NCBI GenBank assembly: GCA_963932545.1
Contig: CAWVRH010000013.1
Span: 1-64,000, forward strand
DNA length: 64,000 nt
Direction of reading: 5' to 3'
DNA from: UBA8337 sp963932545
GTDB taxonomy: Bacteria > Pseudomonadota > Alphaproteobacteria > RS24
Under the pieces are notes generated by a model that was not told the DNA's origin, did not search any database, and worked only from the letters and a program-made list of their open reading frames with translations. Below, one piece after another: positions 27,523 through 36,018 of this stretch (the first letter of the stretch is position 1; every line of letters begins with the position of its first letter). A program made the position numbers and the translations under genes.

Positions 27523-30500
27523 ATGGTTAACCTTATGCGTCCTAAATTCATTCATTTGCGCACCCATAGCGCCTATTCGCTGCTCGAGGGCGCTCTGCCC
27601 ATTAGAACGCTCACACAGACGGCTGTGGCCGCGCGCATGCCCGCGCTGGCGGTGACCGATCGCAACAATCTATTCGGCGCACTAGAATTCGCCGAAACCG
27701 CCGCTGCTATCGGGATTCAGCCAATCATTGGTGCCACTTTGCGGGTACGCGACGGGGAAGAAGATGAGGGCGATATCGCGCTACTGGTCAAAAACCGCGC
27801 GGGCTACGATAATTTAATGGCGCTGATAAGTGCGGCGCATCTGCAAGACGAAGGCAAGCTGGGGCCAGGCGTTGAGGAAACTTTGATGGCGCGCCATGCG
27901 GACGGGTTAATTTGCCTAACCGGCGGCCCCGATGGTCCCATGGATAAGCTGCTGGCGAGCAACCGAAAAGACAAAGCAGAGACCAAATTATTAAATTATA
28001 TCAATATCTTTAAAGATAATATTTATGTAGAGCTTCAACGCTATCCAGATGCGCTGGATGAAGAAACAGAGACCGCCCTGATTGATTTCGCCTATGCGCA
28101 CGACCTGCCTTTGGTGGCGACCAATCAGGCTTATTTTGCTTCCGTCGATGACTATCGCGCTCATGATGCGCTGATTTGTATTGCCGAGGGGCGCTATCTG
28201 AACGAGAGCGATCGGCGTCGTTTAACGCCAGATCACCGTCTGAAGTCAGCCGAAGAAATGTGCGCTTTATTCGCCGATTTACCCGAAGCCATCGAGAGCA
28301 GCATTGAGATTGCCCAACGGTGCGCTTTTCGCCCGACGGAGCATCCGCCTATTTTGCCCGTGTTTGCGGAAGGCGACGAGTTGGACGTGCTATCCAAGCA
28401 AGCCCATGAGGGCTTAACCGAGCGTTTAAAGCAGATTGTGCCCGCCACCGAAGAGGCGAATTACCGCGAACGTTTGGATTTTGAGCTGAAAGTCATCGGC
28501 GACATGGGCTTTCCGGGCTACTTCCTGATTGTTGCGGATTTCATCAAGTGGTCGAAATCGCAAAACATCGCGGTTGGCCCGGGTCGGGGCTCGGGCGCGG
28601 GCTCGGTTGTGGCTTGGGCGCTAACCATTACGGATTTGGATCCTTTGCGGTTTAACTTGCTGTTCGAGCGGTTTCTCAACCCAGAACGCGTATCGATGCC
28701 AGATTTTGATATCGATTTTTGCCAGTCGCGCCGCGATGAGGTGATTACCTATGTGCAGCAAAAATATGGCCGCGATCAAGTGGCGCAAATCATCACCTTC
28801 GGCAAGCTGCAAGCCCGCGCGGTGTTGCGCGATGTGGGCCGCGTGTTGCAAATGCCGTATGGCCAAATCGACCGCCTGACCAAAATGGTGCCGAATAACC
28901 CGGCCAGCCCCGTCACCCTATCGGAGGCGATTGAGCAAGAGCCGCGCATGCAGGCTGAGCGCGATAGCGACCCGCAAGTAGCGGAATTGCTGGAGATTAG
29001 CCTGAAGCTGGAAGGTCTGTATCGCCATGCCTCGACCCATGCGGCGGGCGTGGTGATTGGCGATCGGCCGCTGCAAGAATTAGTGGCGCTCTACCGCGAC
29101 CCGAAATCGGACATGCCGGTAACCCAGTTCAATATGAAATGGGTGGAAAAAGCGGGGCTGGTGAAGTTTGACTTTCTCGGGCTAAAAACGCTGACCGTCC
29201 TAGAAAAAGCCGTGGAGCTGATTGAGAGCACGGGCACCACGGTGGATATTCACAATCTGCCGCTCGACGACGAAAAGACCTATGAGCTGTTGGGGCGCGG
29301 CGACACGATTGGTGTGTTTCAGTTGGAAAGCTCGGGTATGCGCGATGTGCTGCGCAAAATGCGGCCCGATAAATTTGAAGATATTATCGCGCTCGTGGCG
29401 CTATATCGCCCGGGGCCGATGGACAATATTCCGACCTATATCGCTTGTAAAATGGGCGAGAAGGAACCCGATTACATGCACGACAGTCTCAAATCCATTT
29501 TGGAAGAGACCTACGGCGTGATGATTTACCAAGAGCAAGTGATGCAAATCGCGCAAACTCTATCGGGCTATTCGCTCGGCGAGGCGGATTTGCTGCGCCG
29601 TGCCATGGGTAAGAAAATTCAGGCTGAAATGACCGCGCAAAAAGCCCGCTTCATCGATGGCGCCGTGGAGCTGGAAGTGAACCGCAATCAGGCGGCGCTG
29701 ATTTTCGACCAAGTCGATAGTTTTGCGGGCTACGGTTTCAACAAAAGCCACGCCGCCGCTTATGCCTTGATTGCCTATCAAACCGCTTGGCTGAAAGCCA
29801 ATCACCCAGTGGCGTTTTATGCGGCCTCTATGTCGCTTGATTTTGAGCGCACCGAAAAGCTCAATAGCTTCAAACAAGATGCCGCCAAACATGACATCAC
29901 GACGTGCACGCCCGACGTCAATCGTTCGTTGGCGGCTTTTTCTATCGAGGGCGACCAAATTTTTTACGCGCTCGCGGCCATCCGAAATGTCGGCAGTCTG
30001 GCCATGCAAGGCGTGGTCGATGAGCGGATGGAGAACGGCCCGTTTAAGGACGTGTTCGATTTCGCCCGCCGCACAGCAGGTATTGGGCTGAACAAACGCT
30101 TGTTGGAGCATTTAATCGCGGCCGGTGCGCTGGATAGTCTGGAGCCAGATAGGGCAAAGCTCATGGGCGGCATCGGCGTTCTGCTGGGCGAGGCGAGCAT
30201 TGCGCAAAACGAAAAAGAGACCCAACAAGACAATCTATTCGGCGAGGCCGATGTTAGCGAGAGCGTGGTGCTGCCTGCCGCTTTGGTGCCATGGTCGGCG
30301 ATTGACCGGTTAACGCATGAATATAATGCCCTCGGCTTCTTTTTATCTGGCCATCCACTGGATGACTATAAAACGCTTTTGAAGCGCGCGCGGGTCGCGA
30401 GCTTTGAAGATTTGGAAAGCCGTGTCGAGAAAGAAGTCATGGTGGCGGGGGCAATTACCAAAGTCGAGGAGCGCAAGTCGAAAGACAAAGGCAATCCTTA

Positions 30501-30924
30501 TGCTTTCATCACGTTATCCGACCCGACGGGGCAGTTTGAGATGATGGCGTTTTCCAAAGCGCTAGATGCGTCGCGCGAGCATATGCAAGTTGGGGCTTTG
30601 GTGGTCTCGACCGTGAAAATTGAGCGCGACGACGGGCAATTGCGCCTGCTGATGCAAGGCATGCGCCCCGTCGATGATGTGGCCGCGCACACGGAAGCAG
30701 GCTTGCGGATTTTCATTGAGAAACCTGAAGCCTGTGCGGGCTTAAAAGCGCGTCTCGAGGATGTTGAGAAGCCACGCCATAAAACCGGCGGGGAGGTGTC
30801 GTTGATTTTGATGAGCCCGGAACGCGAGGTAGAACTGCGCCTACCTAATAAATATGCCATCAACCCGCGCATCACGGGCGCCATTAAGGCGGTTCCTGGC
30901 GTTTTGCACGTCGAAGAAGTGTAA
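27523..30924 (+). CDS. dnaE: DNA polymerase III alpha subunit
   Basis: Replicative polymerase subunit. The 1133 residues show the N-terminal PHP domain (FIHLRTHSAYSLLEGA), the polymerase core with GPGRGSGAGSVVAWAL and PDFDIDFCQSRRDEVI (catalytic Asp residues), the YGVMIYQEQVMQIAQ region, the helix-hairpin-helix segment, and an OB fold (VMVAGAITKVEERKSKDKGNPYAF). The ATG at 27523 has a GAAGGGGGG ribosome site. Length fits the alphaproteobacterial DnaE1 replicative enzyme rather than the error-prone DnaE2. Confidence 0.97.
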   Translation: MVNLMRPKFIHLRTHSAYSLLEGALPIRTLTQTAVAARMPALAVTDRNNLFGALEFAETAAAIGIQPIIGATLRVRDGEEDEGDIALLVKNRAGYDNLMALISAAHLQDEGKLGPGVEETLMARHADGLICLTGGPDGPMDKLLASNRKDKAETKLLNYINIFKDNIYVELQRYPDALDEETETALIDFAYAHDLPLVATNQAYFASVDDYRAHDALICIAEGRYLNESDRRRLTPDHRLKSAEEMCALFADLPEAIESSIEIAQRCAFRPTEHPPILPVFAEGDELDVLSKQAHEGLTERLKQIVPATEEANYRERLDFELKVIGDMGFPGYFLIVADFIKWSKSQNIAVGPGRGSGAGSVVAWALTITDLDPLRFNLLFERFLNPERVSMPDFDIDFCQSRRDEVITYVQQKYGRDQVAQIITFGKLQARAVLRDVGRVLQMPYGQIDRLTKMVPNNPASPVTLSEAIEQEPRMQAERDSDPQVAELLEISLKLEGLYRHASTHAAGVVIGDRPLQELVALYRDPKSDMPVTQFNMKWVEKAGLVKFDFLGLKTLTVLEKAVELIESTGTTVDIHNLPLDDEKTYELLGRGDTIGVFQLESSGMRDVLRKMRPDKFEDIIALVALYRPGPMDNIPTYIACKMGEKEPDYMHDSLKSILEETYGVMIYQEQVMQIAQTLSGYSLGEADLLRRAMGKKIQAEMTAQKARFIDGAVELEVNRNQAALIFDQVDSFAGYGFNKSHAAAYALIAYQTAWLKANHPVAFYAASMSLDFERTEKLNSFKQDAAKHDITTCTPDVNRSLAAFSIEGDQIFYALAAIRNVGSLAMQGVVDERMENGPFKDVFDFARRTAGIGLNKRLLEHLIAAGALDSLEPDRAKLMGGIGVLLGEASIAQNEKETQQDNLFGEADVSESVVLPAALVPWSAIDRLTHEYNALGFFLSGHPLDDYKTLLKRARVASFEDLESRVEKEVMVAGAITKVEERKSKDKGNPYAFITLSDPTGQFEMMAFSKALDASREHMQVGALVVSTVKIERDDGQLRLLMQGMRPVDDVAAHTEAGLRIFIEKPEACAGLKARLEDVEKPRHKTGGEVSLILMSPEREVELRLPNKYAINPRITGAIKAVPGVLHVEEV

Positions 30925-30957
30925 ATTTCGCGCCATTTGGAACCCGCGCATAATCGC

Positions 30958-30986
30958 TTGCCAGACGGGCGATAATTACCTATACC
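30958..30986 (+). promoter_or_regulatory. Likely promoter of rpsB-tsf
   Basis: TTGCCA (30958-30963) and TATACC (30981-30986) are spaced by exactly 17 bases. The predicted start near 30993 lies just before the folded leader at 31001. Confidence 0.5.
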
Positions 30987-31000
30987 ACGGCTATTACTCA

Positions 31001-31065
31001 CGCAGGGAATGCCCTCTTTCCGGGGCGCTCTTCGTGTCGCACATGGTGTGCGATGACCCCCTGCG
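31001..31065 (+). promoter_or_regulatory. Structured 5' leader of rpsB
   Basis: CGCAGGG (31001-31007) pairs perfectly with CCCTGCG (31059-31065), enclosing a hairpin TCGCAC (31037-31042)/GTGCGA (31048-31053). Competing pairs exist: AGGG (31004-31007) with CCCT (31012-31015), and GGGG (31022-31025) with CCCC (31057-31060). It lies between the likely promoter and the rpsB start. Known: in E. coli, S2 represses rpsB-tsf through its leader. That this element does the same is inference. Confidence 0.5.
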
Positions 31066-31096
31066 GCGGATTAACGAGAGAAAGGAAGGCAACGCT

Positions 31097-32014
31097 ATGG
31101 CTCTGCCCGATTACAACATGCGACAACTGCTAGAAGCAGGGGTCCACTTTGGTCACCAAACACACCGTTGGAACCCTAAAATGGCACCGTATATTTTCGG
31201 TGGCCGCAACGGTATTCACATTATGGATCTGTCGAAAACAGTTCCGATGCTGCACCAAGCTCTGGTTACGGTTCAAGATGTTATCGCCTCTGGCGGTCGT
31301 ATCCTGTTCGTCGGCACCAAGCGTCAAGCGGCTGAGCCGATTGCTCGCCACGCGACACAGTGCGCCCAATATTACATGAACTCTCGTTGGCTCGGCGGCA
31401 CGCTGACCAACTGGCAAACCATTTCGAAATCCATCAAGCGTCTGCGCGAATTGGAAGCGAAACTCGACGGAGAAGGCTCTGGCGGTTTGACCAAGAAAGA
31501 AGTTCTCAACCTCACGCGCGAACGCGCCAAACTAGAGCTTGCGCTCGGTGGCATTAAAGATATGGGTGGCGTTCCCGAACTGATGTTCGTTGTCGATACC
31601 AATAAAGAAGCCATCGCCATCGCAGAAGCGAAAACTTTGGGTATTCCGGTGATTGCCATCGTCGACAGCAATTGCGATCCAGACAGCATTGATTTCCCGA
31701 TTCCGGGCAATGATGATGCGTCGCGCGCGATTGAGTTGTATTGCGATTTGATTTCAAAAGCGGTTATTGCTGGCATCGAAGCTAGTAGTTCTGCCTCGGG
31801 TGTTGATTTGGGCGCGGCTGTTGAGCCGATGGCCGAGCCAGCTTTGGAAGCAGCTCCAGCCCCAGAAGCCGCTCCAGCTCCAGTGGTTGGTGAAGCCCCA
31901 GCCCCAGAAGCCACTCCAGCTCCAGTGGTTGGTGAAGCCCCAGCCCCAGAAGCCCCAGTGGCTGCTGAAGCTGTTGTTGAAGCCCCAGCCGCAGAAGTAA
32001 CACCTGAAGCGTAA
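31097..32014 (+). CDS. rpsB: 30S ribosomal protein S2
   Basis: Small-subunit protein S2, needed for binding of S1 and mRNA. The ATG at 31097 has an AAGGAAGG ribosome site; an upstream in-frame start inside dnaE is rejected. Residues 1-235 or so are the conserved domain (LLEAGVHFGHQTHRWNPKM, SRWLGGTLTNWQT, VIAIVDSNCDPD). The remaining 65 residues or so are an Ala/Pro/Glu/Val tail containing two near-identical 14-residue units (PAPVVGEAPAPEAT type). C-terminal tails occur in other alphaproteobacterial S2 proteins; the repeat makes this one longer than usual. Confidence 0.97.
   Translation: MALPDYNMRQLLEAGVHFGHQTHRWNPKMAPYIFGGRNGIHIMDLSKTVPMLHQALVTVQDVIASGGRILFVGTKRQAAEPIARHATQCAQYYMNSRWLGGTLTNWQTISKSIKRLRELEAKLDGEGSGGLTKKEVLNLTRERAKLELALGGIKDMGGVPELMFVVDTNKEAIAIAEAKTLGIPVIAIVDSNCDPDSIDFPIPGNDDASRAIELYCDLISKAVIAGIEASSSASGVDLGAAVEPMAEPALEAAPAPEAAPAPVVGEAPAPEATPAPVVGEAPAPEAPVAAEAVVEAPAAEVTPEA
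31872..31955 (+). repeat. Tandem duplication of 42 bp inside rpsB
   Basis: Two adjacent 42-base units (31872-31913 and 31914-31955) agree at 41 positions, differing only at the last base. The unit encodes 14 residues in frame in the S2 tail. The near-identity, including third codon positions, indicates a recent duplication. Confidence 0.9.
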
Positions 32015-32042
32015 CGCGCCTTTGATATTAGGAGATAGTCCC

Positions 32043-32975
32043 ATGAGCAATATTACAGCAAGCATGGTTAAAGAACTGCGTGAAACATCTGGCGCAGGCA
32101 TGATGGATTGCAAAACAGCCCTTCAAGAAAACGACGGCAACATTGAAGCCGCCGTGGATTGGTTGCGCACCAAAGGTTTGGCCAAAGCGGCCAAAAAAGC
32201 CGGTCGTGTTGCCGCCGAAGGTCTGGTTGGCGTGATGTCCAGTGGCACCTCGGGTGCTGTTGTAGAAGTTAATTCCGAAACCGATTTTGTGGCGCGTAAC
32301 GATACGTTCCAAAGCATGGTCCGCGAAATCGCTGGCGTCGCTTTGAGCGGGAGCGTTGCCCATGAAGATCTGCTTGCCGCAGATTTTCCGGGAGCTGGTA
32401 AATCGGTTGAAGCCCATGTCACCGAGATGGTTGGCACAATCGGCGAAAACATGACGGTGCGTCGCTCGCAAAAACTGAGCGTCGAAAAAGGTGTTATCGC
32501 TAGTTACATTCACGGCGCTGTGGTCGATGGCCTTGGCAAAATTGGTGTGTTGGTTGCGCTAGAATCGACAGGCGACACGGATAAACTGGAAGCCTTGGGT
32601 CGCCAAATTGCGATGCATGTTGCGGCCACGAGCCCATTGGCTGCCAATGAATCCGATTTGGATCCAGCTGAGATTGAACGCGAACGCGCCGTTTTGGTAG
32701 CCGAAGCGAAAGAGAGCGGCAAGCCAGACGAAATCATCGAGAAAATGGTTGATGGTCGTATTCGCAAGTTCCTCGAGGAAGTTGTGTTGACCAGCCAGGT
32801 TTTCGTGATTGATGGCGAAACGCGAATTTCGAAAGTTCTCGAAAATGCTGCCGCCGATGTCGGCGCGCCTGTAGCCTTGAAAGCGTTTGTGCGCTTTGAA
32901 CTGGGCGAAGGCGTGGACAAGGGCGAAGAAGCAGATTTCGCAGCCGAAGTTGCCGCCGCTGTAGGTAGCAATTAA
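32043..32975 (+). CDS. tsf: Translation elongation factor Ts
   Basis: Nucleotide exchange factor for EF-Tu. The ATG at 32043 with TTAGGAGA upstream gives 310 residues. An earlier in-frame ATG (32022) precedes the ribosome site and is rejected. The N-terminal domain reads MVKELRETSGAGMMDCKTAL, the core signature SETDFVARNDTF is present, and both core subdomains follow. It sits 28 bases after rpsB, the universal rpsB-tsf pair. Confidence 0.97.
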   Translation: MSNITASMVKELRETSGAGMMDCKTALQENDGNIEAAVDWLRTKGLAKAAKKAGRVAAEGLVGVMSSGTSGAVVEVNSETDFVARNDTFQSMVREIAGVALSGSVAHEDLLAADFPGAGKSVEAHVTEMVGTIGENMTVRRSQKLSVEKGVIASYIHGAVVDGLGKIGVLVALESTGDTDKLEALGRQIAMHVAATSPLAANESDLDPAEIERERAVLVAEAKESGKPDEIIEKMVDGRIRKFLEEVVLTSQVFVIDGETRISKVLENAAADVGAPVALKAFVRFELGEGVDKGEEADFAAEVAAAVGSN

Positions 32976-33102
32976 GCCGCTTCGCATCCGTTAATTTTTT
33001 TCTGTTTAGAAAACTTTAGCGTCTATCTTAAGGGTCGATTATTGGCTTAGGGTGGGTGTGAGGAATCGCGCCATATTGGCTTAGAAGAACGGGGAGAGTT
33101 TC

Positions 33103-33831
33103 ATGTCTGGAAGTCCGAAATACAAACGGGTTCTACTGAAAGTATCTGGCGAAGCTCTTATGGGCGACGGCCAATACGGCATTGATGTGGCTACCGTCGA
33201 CCGCATCGCCGAAGAAGTAAAAGACGCACTCGCCCAAGGCTCTGAAGTTTGCATGGTGATTGGTGGCGGCAATATTTTTCGCGGCCTCACCGGCGCTGCC
33301 GATGGTATGGACCGCTCGTCGGCCGACTATATGGGCATGTTGGCCACCATTATGAACGCGCTGGCCATGCAAAATGGCCTCGAGCGCAAAGGGGTTCAAA
33401 CCCGTGTGTTGTCGGCCATTCCGATGACCAGTGTTTGCGAGCCTTATATCCGTCGTCGCGCGATGCGGCATATGGAGAAGGGCCGCGTGGTTATTTTTGC
33501 GGCTGGCACGGGAAACCCTTTTTTCACCACAGATACGGCGGCTGCTTTGCGAGCGGCTGAGATGAATTGCGATGCGCTGATGAAGGGCACCAATGTCGAC
33601 GGCGTTTATAGTGCCGACCCCAAAACCGACCCGAGCGCCACCCGCTTCGACCGCCTCAGCTATATGGATGTGCTGTCGAAAGATTTAAAAGTTATGGATG
33701 CGTCTGCCGTGTCGCTATCGCGCGAGAACGGCATTCCCATTATTGTGTTTTCCATTCAAGAGTCCGGTGCTTTCACCCAAGTGCTGCAAGGCAAAGGCGC
33801 TTGCACCCTTGTGGAAGATGTGCAGGCTTAA
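33103..33831 (+). CDS. pyrH: Uridylate kinase (UMP kinase)
   Basis: Phosphorylates UMP to UDP for pyrimidine nucleotide synthesis. The 242 residues belong to the amino-acid kinase fold: RVLLKVSGEALMG at the N-terminus, GGGNIFRG, MDRSSADYMGMLATIMN, and the ATP site region around GTGNPFFTTDTAAALRA. The family is hexameric and normally activated by GTP. It is separated from tsf by 127 bases containing an 11-bp direct repeat (33040-33050 and 33074-33084) that might be regulatory. frr follows after 20 bases. Confidence 0.97.
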   Translation: MSGSPKYKRVLLKVSGEALMGDGQYGIDVATVDRIAEEVKDALAQGSEVCMVIGGGNIFRGLTGAADGMDRSSADYMGMLATIMNALAMQNGLERKGVQTRVLSAIPMTSVCEPYIRRRAMRHMEKGRVVIFAAGTGNPFFTTDTAAALRAAEMNCDALMKGTNVDGVYSADPKTDPSATRFDRLSYMDVLSKDLKVMDASAVSLSRENGIPIIVFSIQESGAFTQVLQGKGACTLVEDVQA

Positions 33832-33851
33832 GGTTTAGAGGAAGAAATAAA

Positions 33852-34406
33852 ATGAGTATTGATACAGATGATATTGAACGCCGCATGGATGGCGCCCTCA
33901 CGGCTTTTAAAGCCGACTTGGCAGGCCTGCGAACCGGACGCGCAAGCGCTGCTTTGCTAGAGCCGATTATGGTCGATGCTTATGGGCAAATGATGCCGAT
34001 ATCGCAAGTGGGCACGATTGCCGTCCCCGAGCCGCGCATGTTGTCGGTTCAGGTTTGGGACAAGGGGCAAGTGACGCTCGTTGAAAAAGCCATTCGCGAG
34101 AGCAATCTTAATTTGAACCCAATGACCGAAGGTCAACTTATTCGCATTCCGTTGCCAGAGCTGAACGAAGAGCGCCGCGAAGAATTGGTTAAAGTGGCTG
34201 GCAATTATGCTGAGCAGGCCCGCGTGTCGGTTCGCAATGTGCGTCGCGATGGCATGGATCAAATTAAGAAAGCCGAAAAAGACAGCGACATCTCGCAAGA
34301 TGACGCCAAGATTTATTCGGATGAAGTGCAAGAGCTGACCGATAAAACCATTAAGCTGGTGGATGAAACCCTGACCACGAAGGAAAGTGAAATCCGGCAA
34401 GTCTGA
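33852..34406 (+). CDS. frr: Ribosome recycling factor
   Basis: With EF-G, splits post-termination ribosomes. The ATG at 33852, preceded by GAGGAAG, gives 184 residues, the usual length. Conserved stretches are LRTGRASAALLEPIMVDAYG near the N-terminus, VQVWDKGQ, and the VRNVRRDGMDQIKK helix. An in-frame upstream start overlapping pyrH is rejected because the added residues are not RRF-like. It is part of the pyrH-frr-uppS-cdsA-dxr run. Confidence 0.97.
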   Translation: MSIDTDDIERRMDGALTAFKADLAGLRTGRASAALLEPIMVDAYGQMMPISQVGTIAVPEPRMLSVQVWDKGQVTLVEKAIRESNLNLNPMTEGQLIRIPLPELNEERREELVKVAGNYAEQARVSVRNVRRDGMDQIKKAEKDSDISQDDAKIYSDEVQELTDKTIKLVDETLTTKESEIRQV

Positions 34407-34418
34407 CCGGAGCGCATC

Positions 34419-35162
34419 ATGCCAGAGGCTGTTGACCCCATAAATATTCCAACCCATGTGGCTATCGTTATGGATGGCAATGGGCGTTGGGCGCAGCAGC
34501 GCGGGCTTTCACGCCAAGAGGGGCACCGCAAAGGCGTAGAGGCCTTACGCCAAATTGTGCGCGATGCGGGCACTGAGGGTATTGGCTATCTCACGGTATT
34601 TTCTTTTTCGACACAAAATTGGGGTCGGCCAAAATTAGAGGTCGATTTTTTAATGTCGTTGCTGCAACGCTATATCGAGAGCGATTTGGCGGAGCTGCAT
34701 AACGAAGGCGTGCGCGTTCGCATTATTGGTCGCCGTACGGGATTGTCGACTAAAATTTGCCAATTGATTGACCGTGCCGAAACGCTGACCGCCGATAACA
34801 CCAATATGTATTTGCAAATCGCATTTAATTATGGCGCGCGCGAAGAAATTGCCGATGCCGCCTCGCGCTTGGCGCGCCGTGCCGCCGCCGGCACCTTGGA
34901 TGCGGCCTCCATTACGCCCGAAGTATTAGATGCCGAAATGCTGACAGGTGGTATGCCAGACCCGGATTTAATTATTCGTACCAGTGGCGAATATCGATTG
35001 AGCAATTTTTTACTCTGGCAAAGTGCTTATACAGAGTTCTATTTTACCGATACGCTATGGCCAGATTTCGATCGCGATGCGTTAAAGCTCGCTATCGAAT
35101 TTTATGCCAAACGCGATCGTCGCTTTGGGTTGCTAAATGAGCAAGTCAAGGAAGCCGAGTAG
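34419..35162 (+). CDS. uppS: Undecaprenyl diphosphate synthase
   Basis: cis-Prenyltransferase that makes the C55 lipid carrier for peptidoglycan and other surface polymers from farnesyl-PP and IPP. The 247 residues show the signature HVAIVMDGNGRWAQQRG with the catalytic Asp, the substrate region FSFSTQNWGRP, and the C-terminal motif PDLIIRTSGEYRLSNFLLWQ followed by YTEFYFTDTLWPDF. It begins 12 bases after frr and ends 16 before cdsA. Length is standard. Confidence 0.97.
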   Translation: MPEAVDPINIPTHVAIVMDGNGRWAQQRGLSRQEGHRKGVEALRQIVRDAGTEGIGYLTVFSFSTQNWGRPKLEVDFLMSLLQRYIESDLAELHNEGVRVRIIGRRTGLSTKICQLIDRAETLTADNTNMYLQIAFNYGAREEIADAASRLARRAAAGTLDAASITPEVLDAEMLTGGMPDPDLIIRTSGEYRLSNFLLWQSAYTEFYFTDTLWPDFDRDALKLAIEFYAKRDRRFGLLNEQVKEAE

Positions 35163-35178
35163 ATCGGTTGGGGGAATT

Positions 35179-36018
35179 ATGTCGAAACCAATAAAACCAA
35201 AATTTGAAGGCCTGTTGCAGCGCGTTCGCTCGGCATTGATTTTGCTGCCATTCGTTATCGCTCCCGTCGTTTTCGGGGGCTGGTCGTTTACCGCTCTCTT
35301 GGCACTGGTTGGGTTTTTAATGGCCCGCGAATGGGGGGCTATTTTGGGCACGCCGAAGGCCAGCGCACACGTGCTTGGCGGGCTAAGCGTTATGATATTG
35401 GCTTTTGGTTTGTGGATGGGCGCGCAGGAAGCGCTAGCGCTGTGCTTTGTTTTAGTGGGTTTGGCGGTAAGTTTTGCGCTGTGGCGTGGCGAACGATTGT
35501 CACCGATTGCAGGTGGGCTTTTATATGTCGCGCTGCCCTTGGTAACCGCGCAATATTTCCGCGAAGATGCGCTCGGCATGTTGGTCGTCGCCTATGTGCT
35601 TGTCTCGGTTTGGGCGGTAGATATTTTCGCGATGTTTACGGGTAAGCTGGTGGGTGGCCCCAAATTGGCGCCCGTTATTTCGCCAAATAAAACTTGGTCT
35701 GGTTTACTCGGGGGCGTGTTCGGGGCTGGCTTGAGCGCGGTTCTGACGTTTCTTGTGGTGGTTGGTTTTGGTTTCGGGCAGGCAGATTTTATCGCCCTGA
35801 TTTTCATCGCGCCACTATTGGCGGTATGCGCGCAAGGCGCTGATTTATTCGAGAGCGCTATTAAGCGTAAATTTAATGTGAAAGATTCTGGCGATATCAT
35901 CCCCGGACATGGCGGATTGCTAGATCGGGTGGATGGGCTTATCGGTGTTTTGATTGTTTTGCTTGGCGTGGTTTGGCTGCGCGGAGACAGCGTATCGCAG
36001 TCCCTTTGGGTTTGGTAA
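35179..36018 (+). CDS. cdsA: Phosphatidate cytidylyltransferase
   Basis: Makes CDP-diacylglycerol, precursor of all membrane phospholipids. The ATG at 35179 follows a GGGGGA ribosome site and gives 279 residues; an upstream start within uppS is rejected. About seven membrane helices are seen. The family signature is intact near the C-terminus: SAIKRKFNVKDSGDIIPGHG followed by GLLDR, and ISPNKTWSGLLGG precedes it. The stop overlaps the dxr start by one base (TAATG). Confidence 0.96.
   Translation: MSKPIKPKFEGLLQRVRSALILLPFVIAPVVFGGWSFTALLALVGFLMAREWGAILGTPKASAHVLGGLSVMILAFGLWMGAQEALALCFVLVGLAVSFALWRGERLSPIAGGLLYVALPLVTAQYFREDALGMLVVAYVLVSVWAVDIFAMFTGKLVGGPKLAPVISPNKTWSGLLGGVFGAGLSAVLTFLVVVGFGFGQADFIALIFIAPLLAVCAQGADLFESAIKRKFNVKDSGDIIPGHGGLLDRVDGLIGVLIVLLGVVWLRGDSVSQSLWVW

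Noticed and set aside
29560..30111. Minus-strand frame of 183 codons inside dnaE
   Set aside because: Antisense to conserved polymerase sequence, with no independent support.
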